Assembly (NCBI GenBank): GCA_948567375.1
Contig: OX419758.1
Coordinates: 37,701,001-37,765,000 of the forward strand
DNA length: 64,000 nucleotides
Direction of reading: 5' to 3'
Source: Lunularia cruciata
Lineage: Eukaryota > Streptophyta > Marchantiopsida > Lunulariales > Lunulariaceae
The notes under the pieces are model-generated. The model was not told where the DNA came from and did not search any database. It saw nothing but the letters and a program-made list of their open reading frames with translations. Position 1 is the stretch's first letter. Every line of letters begins with the position of its first letter. The position numbers were made by a program, and so were the translations under genes. This document shows positions 56,040 to 64,000 of this stretch, in pieces.

Positions 56040-58350
56040 AATGTATTTATGCTTTACGGTGTGCAAACACAAAACTTCACATCCCTTATTTCCTACAAAC
56101 CACCTATTATAGTGTTTGCTAAAAGTAAGGAACTTGGATAGAACTTCATATTGGGTACAGTTCTTCCTTTCACATGAACCCCATATAGATTTTTCATAGA
56201 CTTCTTAACTACAATTAAGAAAATACACAGAGCTTTGTAATTTATTTTGGAACCTCCTTGTATGTGCATAACATTCACAACTCTTATGGGGTAACATGGT
56301 AAGGTTACACAAGCTTGTATAGTTGCAATCAAATTCTTTTGGATGATGAAAGAGAATTTGGTGATGTAGATTACTTTGTTAATTTATTATTGCCTAAGAT
56401 TGAGTGCTTGGAAAATCTTATGTTGGAGCATACATCTATCTTTCACGTAATGACAAGATTCATATTGTCTTAATGGGAGTGGTTGTGTACTAGGATTGGT
56501 GCAACATGCTTCCAATAAATTTAAAGAAGAGGATCCTACTAATTATCACCCTCTAAATAGATATGTAATTACATTCTATATGTTAAACATAATAGTGGAG
56601 CACATGATAAGGTGATAAAATGGAATTGCTTGCATGCTTCATTGAATTTGAATGCCCAATTTGTAGCTTCTAATATAAATGTTAATTTGCAAGATGAAAT
56701 CCAGGCCCAATATTTCTTGTTGTGAAGCATTTGATGTGTGCTACTAGAGTTTCCAAGGTGCATTGGTCACATCAGTTGACCAAGAATTGAGCTCTATAAG
56801 TGTTATAACAACAAGAAGAAAGCAATGTATTACTATAATTCTATTGTGATTATTTATCATAACAACCTCACCATTTTTGTGGATGTTGGATATGCAAGTT
56901 AATTTGACAATGTTTGGTATTTTACAAGTCAGTCATATTTACAATTCAAAATGACATTCATGACATGGTTCAAGAAATCTACTTGGAGATGTGGATTATA
57001 TGGTTGTTAAAACATTCATGCTTTGACATTTAGATGGAAGAGCAGTCAAGAATATGCAAGCAAGAAATTTAGTGTTGTGAGCATTAAACATGCAATATGC
57101 TTAGAGACCTATCAAGGTTGAATGGTGAATAGGTAGTATTAAAATCCATTTTAGAAGATTTTTGACTATGTTCCTTAATTGACATGATGACTTTGTTCTT
57201 ACGTTTGAATCTTGTTGCAGACCAAACAATTTTATTCACCATTCTTGTTTGGATTTTTCTGTTGCCAATTTTGGAGACATTATAGATGAAGAGCTTTCTA
57301 TTGAAGGATTTGTCAATGATTGGGTTTTTAATAAATAAAATTTTATTCATATCAATTTGTTTGCCCCTCCTTCCTTCCTTCCCTAGTTTTTCTTCTCTTT
57401 CCCTTGCAGCTTGTGCGTATTTGGTCTTCTTGTGTGTTGTATTATAGGTTTAATACTCCTCTCTACATTTTGTCAAACTTTTGCAATGTGAATTCAAATG
57501 CAGAATCTACTTCTTGTATTGGTTGTTGGTTTTCTTGTATGGACTACTTATAATATACAAACACCTATTAGAGAATTCTCAAGTCTATTTATCTTGATCA
57601 AAAACTATGAAGGGGAAATAATCCCCATCAAGTTGTGCACAAGGCATTCAATAATCACCTCAATCATCTAATAGTTGTCAACAAGAATCAAAGTACAAGA
57701 GCAATACACAATATATTTGAGTTTTCACTTCTTTTGCCAAGATCTTCTACAATGTCTCTTTGTTGAAACACATGGTTGCAATTGTTCAACATGTGCATCT
57801 ATATGAACTTGAAAATTTTATCAAAGATTAAAGAGTCATATTCTATATTGAACTGAAGATTAATTCATAATTATATGATTATTGATTCATATTGTGGATA
57901 TGTTTACTATATTGTGTCAAACTCTAATATAAACAACATTGTGCAATCTACCAATAGTTTACTTCTCACACAAGAATGCAATATGGTGCCACATGACACC
58001 AAACTCTAGGAGCTAAAGTGAGCCACCCAATTGTTTGTATGATACAAGATATGGTTCAACAATCCACTTCAACAAAACAACTCAAGTGCCTATAGCATGA
58101 GCAAATCTTGTCTTAACTCTTTTGATCTAACAATTTTGTTGAAGCAAAAAAGGAATAAGAAGTAGGATTAGTGAGTCAAGGTATAATGGAAAATTTTCCT
58201 CAATTATGTATTCTATCTACCACCAAATTGCATGAATAACAACATGATGTGTAAGAGAAAGGTTTTGATGATGGGCTTGTGATTGTACTGAATCCTCATA
58301 TACACTTTTGAAGTTGCTTATAAATGAAAGGCTATGGTCATGGATCCCTT
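56040..58350. other. AT-rich region, no gene recognised
   Basis: Short frames (56332-56093 minus, 56763-56569 minus, 57350-57084 minus) carry no recognisable motif. No strong repeat seen. Confidence 0.45.
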
Positions 58351-58354
58351 GTCA

Positions 58355-58595
58355 TGTGTTGAAGTGCATAACATCTTGATTCTTGAACATTAAAATTAAA
58401 ATAGAAGAGAGCAATTTATTGAACTGCCAAGGATTCCATACTTTGTATTGAGATGCAAAATATCTTGATTCATTAACATTAAAATTGACATATAAGAGAG
58501 AAATTTATTGAACTATCAAGGACTCCATACCTTGTATTGAAGTGAAGTACATCTTGATTCTTGAACATTACAATTGAAAGAGAAGAAATTTTTTT
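58355..58595. repeat. about 88-bp tandem repeat, 2.7 copies
   Basis: Units starting near 58355, 58443 and 58532 share ttgtattgaagtg, acatcttgattcttgaacatta and aatttattgaact. Confidence 0.75.
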
Positions 58596-59704
58596 ATTGG
58601 ATTGTGCTCTAGTTCTTCCTTTCTCCAATCCATCACTCTATAGAGTGTTAACTCAAAGCTGAGGTGTTTGATTGGCAAATTGGTGTTCTTGTGGTCTATC
58701 AAAAAACCATAATGGCTGCTCTAATGAATCATATAAGAAATAAGGCATGATGTTCATTCATTGTAGAGTGAGTTGAGATCACTTGTATAGTTAAACATAG
58801 TTTATGCTCTTTTACTTCTTAGTGTTAAGAATTATACTGTAGAATGTGATAGTATTTAATTGATGAATTGAGTAAATTCACCACAAAGCTTGATCAAGAG
58901 TAAATCCAAAAAAAAATACACCATAGAATATGAGAAAAGAAATCATTTCTAAGATCCAAAGCACATAATACAAAGTTCATATGAATAGATAAGTGTAACT
59001 TATGTTACAAATCAGCTAATTTTTTGTTTTTCTCTAAAAATATTGTTTTAATGACACCATTTTTGTGAAGGAAAGAAATTTGTTGCAAAATTTTGCTTTA
59101 CAATTGAAGTCTATGGTGTTCATCTTTGCGTTTGGACTCAATCTGATTTTATCTTTTAGCATTCCTACCTTCTACTTAAATAAAATACTTGCTATTGGAA
59201 AGCTTTGACAATAGCTTCCCCAATAACCATTGTAGTTTTTTCCATTCATGCCAAAGCATGAGCTACTTTGGCTTGTAGTTGGATCTTTGTTTCTTTGGAG
59301 GTCATTTCTAAACTTGGTGACATTGGTGTAGAACTACAACCATTGTTTAGGTTATAGATTGATGAATTTGGTGATGTCATAAAATTGTTAATAGTAAAAT
59401 CATTTTTTAATTTGATCATCTTGTATATGGCATGGCCATTTGTTGCATTCAACTCTTTTAGAATTTCCTCTGCTTGCAATGAAAGTTTTTTGCACCTTTG
59501 GGATTTTTGTTCAGCATATCTTCATTTGATATTGTGCTTTGCTAGGAGTCCTAAAGAGTGCATTGGCAAGCAACTCTTCTTCTACAAATGTAATTTTTTC
59601 TCAATACAAGATTTTTGTGTTTCCTTTAGAAAGATCTGATAGACAGATCCCAAACTATAGATTGCAAATTTTGTGTAACATTAGTCTTGCACTTGAAATA
59701 CTCC

Positions 59705-59797
59705 ATAGAGAATACATTAAGGGGTTTCTAAAATGAAATTTATAGGAAGCTTGGGAAAATCGACCTGTTACCATAGAGTTCTCATAAATGCTTTTGT
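59705..59797. repeat. 93-bp direct repeat, copy 1 (copy 2 60218-60310)
   Basis: The two blocks start atagagaatacatta and end aaatgcttttgt. They differ at one base, with 420 bases between. The intervening sequence matches nothing else in the window. Confidence 0.9.
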
Positions 59798-60217
59798 CTC
59801 TCTAATCTGCAAGTATTTTGTCTTGATAGCAACCTTATATTTCTTTCTACAAGATTAAATTCTCAAAAGAAATCTCCATAGTCTTGGTTGCTGATATTGC
59901 TCAGGGTGTTGAAATGGCTTGAAGTTATGAGGGATTTCTTGTTTGTTGTTGAAATGGCCTTGGAGATCAAAATGGCTTAGGGCTATGAGTAACTTATTGT
60001 TCATTGGATGCACCTTATAAACTTTACTCAGGCTAAACATAGTTCTTACTACTTGTTCCTAACTACTAATTTAACTCTATTTTAAATCTAAAAATATAGG
60101 TATTTAAAGTCAAGTTAGTTTTTCATAAGTTAAAATATAGCTCAATTTTACCTTGCTGAAGATGTTAATATGTAAAAATAAAAAAAGGAGGAAAATTCAC
60201 TAACAAGTGCAAAAAAA

Positions 60218-60310
60218 ATAGAGAATACATTAGGGGGTTTCTAAAATGAAATTTATAGGAAGCTTGGGAAAATCGACCTGTTACCATAGAGTTCTCATAA
60301 ATGCTTTTGT
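60218..60310. repeat. 93-bp direct repeat, copy 2
   Basis: Near-identical to 59705-59797 (one difference). Confidence 0.9.
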
Positions 60311-60919
60311 GGTCTTCTATAAGTCAAATATAGTTTTAGAGCTTAAGATAAATTTTGGGGAAAAATTGATTTTAGGCTCAACTTTTGCTCATTAAGGACT
60401 ATGGAGTACCCATGACCTGGTTCACATTTTTCAAAACCCCTAAGGTAGCTATGGGAGAAATCTGTGTATAATCTTGGTACCTACACTCCGCACCCCATAG
60501 AAGTTAATAGGATCTTCAGCAGATTTCATATAGAAAGTATTTATGTGATCTTACAATACTCCAAAACCCCCTTATGTATAAGAAAGAAAAGGAAAAGGAA
60601 AGGGAAAAGAATCCCTAAAACCAAGCCCAATGTGCAATCATTAATGCTGAACCCAATGGTACCCTAATCATATGGTACAAGTAAGATCAACCACCCACTA
60701 AGTATGGAGAGTTGAGTGGAAGCAAACACCCAAGAAAGACATGAGCCGGGGTAGTTGACGAATACCACTAATGATTGTGCTTCCATGACATGGTTTGCAA
60801 GATACACAAATGTTTAATATGTTCATGTTGGATGGTTACTTTTTGTTTGTATGTTGGATGGTTGCGTGTATGTTCAATCATTTTTAAGTAACTTTATTTA
60901 TAGAAATCTTGTTATAAAT

Positions 60920-63900
60920 TTTATTTCCTCTAAAGGATAAGGTTTAAAGAACTTCTCACAATGTCACAAGGAAAGTGTGACCATGTAAAAAACACAAAGA
61001 ATGGGAAGACCCCATCAAGTTGTACAAGGGTGAGGCAAAAATGGCAAAATGGAGCCCCAATAAAGTTGATATGAGAAATTTGCGCTACTGCACCTAAGAT
61101 ATCCGAGCTATGCAAGTCATACAATCTACAAACAATTGGAGCATCTGAAGAAGCATTACCTAGTGTGATCGCTCTCCTATGGATTGCACCAGCTACTACC
61201 CTATGTAAAGAAATGGACCACACACTATCTTAAATATGCTACAAAGTATGAGAGTGAGAGTGGTCTTTCTTGGCGCCTAACATGTTAAGCTCTTTCTCCT
61301 TGACAAATGTGTCAAATGTTGTGTCCATTGCTCCATATAACTCAAAGGCTAGAGGAAGAAAGAGGTGACCATGTTGCATACTCCTATACTTGGAGACCTT
61401 GCAAGTTACTGCTGCACTTGCTGCCTGTCCAAGGGGATAGGTAATTATTCCCTCCAAAACTATATCACACATAGGGTCTTTACCATGACATTTGCTACTA
61501 TCACCTGATCATCTTGGACCAAGTATAAGTCTGCCCTGACATGTGTCATTTGTAAAGCATACAAACACTCCCTTGAAGCCAAGTATCCACTCTCTTGTGC
61601 CATAGCAAACATTATGTTCCTAATAGCATCATGGGTAGCTATTTGTTGTCCTCCAAAAGGACACTATTTCATATGGACCGTTGTTTCATCTAGTGTAGAA
61701 CCACAATCATAAGTGAGTAATGAAGATGTAGATGGGTGGACCAAACCTAGGCAAATCCTCATTGCTATAAGGAAAGTAGCTCATTCAAGTCAAAATGCCC
61801 TAATGCACAATCAAGCTAAGATCCAAGAGCCTGCACCCTTGTTGGAGCAAGAGCAAAGATGTTCTCTAGTAGCATCAGGAATGAATGAGTCAACTAAGAG
61901 AGAATGTAGTATATGTTGACATTGTTGCTCTATCAAGGAAGACTATAAAGCTCTAGTCCAATCTAACAATAGTGAAACAAAAGATAGAAAGTCCTTGCAT
62001 GCTTGTGAGGATAGACTATCTCTTGTCTACCGTAATAACATCTGGAGAGAAAAGGATCGCTCTTCTACCTCTATCACATTAGTCTCCAAAACCAGCCTAT
62101 CAACAACCATAAAACAAGAGGAAAGTAGGATGCCAAGAGACCCTAACTACCCAAAAATGCTATAAGTGTTGTCTCCTCCTAGATAGCAAGCCAAACCCTC
62201 TACATGAGATTGGTAAAGATGACTATCTACATGCCAAATTCCTTGTCATACACTCAAATGTCCTTGACCCAATAACAATCACCAAAGACTCCCATAATCC
62301 TCCTATCAAAGGCTCTCAAATGTGATAGGAAGGACAAGGAGGGGAGAACTGTACGGAGGAGGGAAGTTGGTTGACAAGCAATACTAGAGGAGAATATACC
62401 AAATGCCACATGTGGAACTCCTAATAATAGAAGGTCATTCACATAAAGAACATTCTATGCAAGGTTTAAGAAAATGTCTAAGAAGCATGTGAAAAAATAC
62501 CCGGATCCTATTGGCACTCTAAGAACACGTAGTCTATCTATAGATATGATATACCCCTCTGGAAGCTCAAGGTGGAGAGGGATACCTAAAGGGGACGATG
62601 CCTTGCACTTTGACACCTTGAATCTCAAGCCCATTAGATGTAGCTTGGTAGTCAAGTGGTCAAAGGCTGCCTAATCTGATCTACATGGCCCATGATGTAT
62701 GTATCATCTACCAAGGAGAGAAATACACAACATGGCATGGCCAAAGTAGTAGATAGGAGAGCTCTAAAGTGAGACATGGCAATATGGTCCCATTAAAAGA
62801 TCTCTCTAACATGTACCAACAATTGATTCCAAGACAATGACTACCTCTTGTGAATAACCATGTTGGTAGTAAAGGGAAGGAAGAGAGCCATGAAAATACT
62901 ACACAAAAGGAATAAGACTCAACAAGGATCCACCTGCCTTGCTAAACTCTCCAAAGATGTATGCTCATGAGACACTATTAAAACATTTCAACATTCATAT
63001 GTAGGATGAACCCACTTTGGCTAGATATTTAGGAGTGCCCTAATGCTTAGAGATATAGCCTTACATCCTCCAAGTGTAGCTACTCTAAATTGATGTGGAC
63101 TAAGGTGCTATCAGAAGTGAGAATGATGCTAAAGGACAATGGTGCGGTTGAACAAATGCAAAAAGATTCTCTCCAATAGCAATTGGTCTAATGCCCTCTG
63201 TGTCCTTTTCCAACAAGAGAAGTTGACTAGCAGCTAACACTTGACTAATAAACATAAGAATGTTTCCTCTTGTTATTGCTATAACCACTTAAAACAACTC
63301 AATAAAACCACTAGAAGGACTATTTGTCTAAAAGCAATCTCTAAGATGCTCATATACCATCCTTGACAAGCCTCATGAGGAAAGGCGAGGGGCAATGCAC
63401 ATTGCTTGTGTAAAAAATGACCTATCAAGACATAAAGGTTGTTTAGATTGATAATCTAAGACCTCTAGTGGTAATCCTTCTCTTGCCAGAAGATGTAGTG
63501 AGCATAGGGAAAAGATAGTCTCATCAGTAGGACTAGCTATAGACAAAGGATGTAGTGCTCATGCTGCATTACTAAACTCTCCAGCTTGACCCAATGTCCT
63601 ACATTGTCGTAATCAAGTGTACTCTATGGTATCTTGTCGCAAAACCTGTCCCCTAAAACATGCAACCCTAATAGACTCCTCCTATAGGCCCGCACAATCT
63701 CCCACTTGAAATTGACAAAATCTAGCAGCCACTTCTCTATGCCTTGCATGTCCCCCTCTAGCATAACAAAGACACCATCAAGGGAGTAAGAGGAATAGGA
63801 ACCATGCTAACTCGTCCAAGGGATCACATGCCAAACGATCAAGTGGTAGACAAAATTTTTATCTAGTCATGGAATGTACGTGGTAGCCCATGGAACAGAC

Positions 63901-64000
63901 GTTGATATGGAAAACTAGTCTCAAATAACCCCAAAATGCAACCCACTTGAAAAACTAACCACTCACATGACTCGATCTGTATCCCTAGAACAATCAGCAA
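60920..64000 (-). mobile_element. R2-like non-LTR retrotransposon, copy C, decayed, continues past window
   Basis: Minus-strand frames match copy B in order. KDTEGIRPIAIGENLFAF lies at 63200, LHLMGLRFKVSKCKA-like at 62640, and VLEGIITYPLGQAASAA at 61460. The C-terminal 60930-61223 frame has HSSDILGAVAQI. Near 64000 the sequence still matches the copy B N-terminal region (LLIVLGIPIE-like). The 3' UTR words ccttgtac and gatggggtcttccca are shared with copy A. Many stops and shifts are present. Confidence 0.75.

Larger units (their letters stand above)
58596..60919. other. AT-rich region with one long direct repeat, no gene recognised
   Basis: Nothing coding is supported. The 93-base direct repeat 59705-59797 and 60218-60310 lies in it. 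Confidence 0.45.

Noticed and set aside
56093-56332. Possible protein fragment on the minus strand
   Set aside because: No recognisable motif or homologous copy in the window.

Overview
The window is nuclear DNA from a land plant with a large, repeat-rich genome. Old nested LTR retrotransposons, frequent in-frame stops that look like C-to-T decay, long AT-rich stretches and only one recognisable intact host gene make a gymnosperm or a large-genome fern likely. The species cannot be fixed from the sequence. One 200-base run of N (3223-3422) is an assembly gap.

The host gene is a 14-exon ABC1/UbiB-type (AarF/ADCK-like) atypical kinase gene on the minus strand, 13947 to 8722. Every predicted intron is GT-AG, the reading frame is unbroken for 828 codons, and the family motifs (KxGQ, Ala-rich loop, VAVK, HxDxxPxN, DFG) are present. 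About 460 bases past its stop codon lies a plus-strand Ty1/copia element (672-8258) with recognisable LTRs. A second copia element is nested inside its reverse transcriptase region in the opposite orientation.

From 15.3 kb on, the window is a stack of mobile elements. (1) Three copies of one non-LTR retrotransposon family (15308-16649 minus, about 40620-43936 plus, about 60920 to the window end minus). Its order is C2H2 finger, reverse transcriptase, Cys-His motif and PD-(D/E)XK-like nuclease, an R2-like layout unlike the usual plant L1 and RTE lines. (2) A 9.9 kb Ty3/gypsy element (17278-27203, minus). Its single-frame polyprotein carries gag, two zinc knuckles, protease, a C5-cytosine DNA methyltransferase domain, RT, RNase H, integrase and a C-terminal PHD finger. 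This is the most interesting object in the window. (3) A chromodomain Ty3/gypsy element (about 43937-49130, minus), with LTRs full of heat-shock-element-like dyads, and a solo LTR of the same family at 52760-53184. (4) Two inverted copies of a large PIF/Harbinger-like DNA-transposon unit (about 27204-34850 plus and 49131-55560 minus), each with a decayed DDE transposase and further decayed reading frames.

The rest (34.9-40.6 kb and 56.0-60.9 kb) is AT-rich sequence with tandem repeats, a 200-base-arm inverted repeat and no supported gene. In working order: the kinase gene is probably functional, all transposable elements look defective as read, and the two gypsy elements carry different predicted chromatin modules (DNA methyltransferase plus PHD finger against chromodomain).
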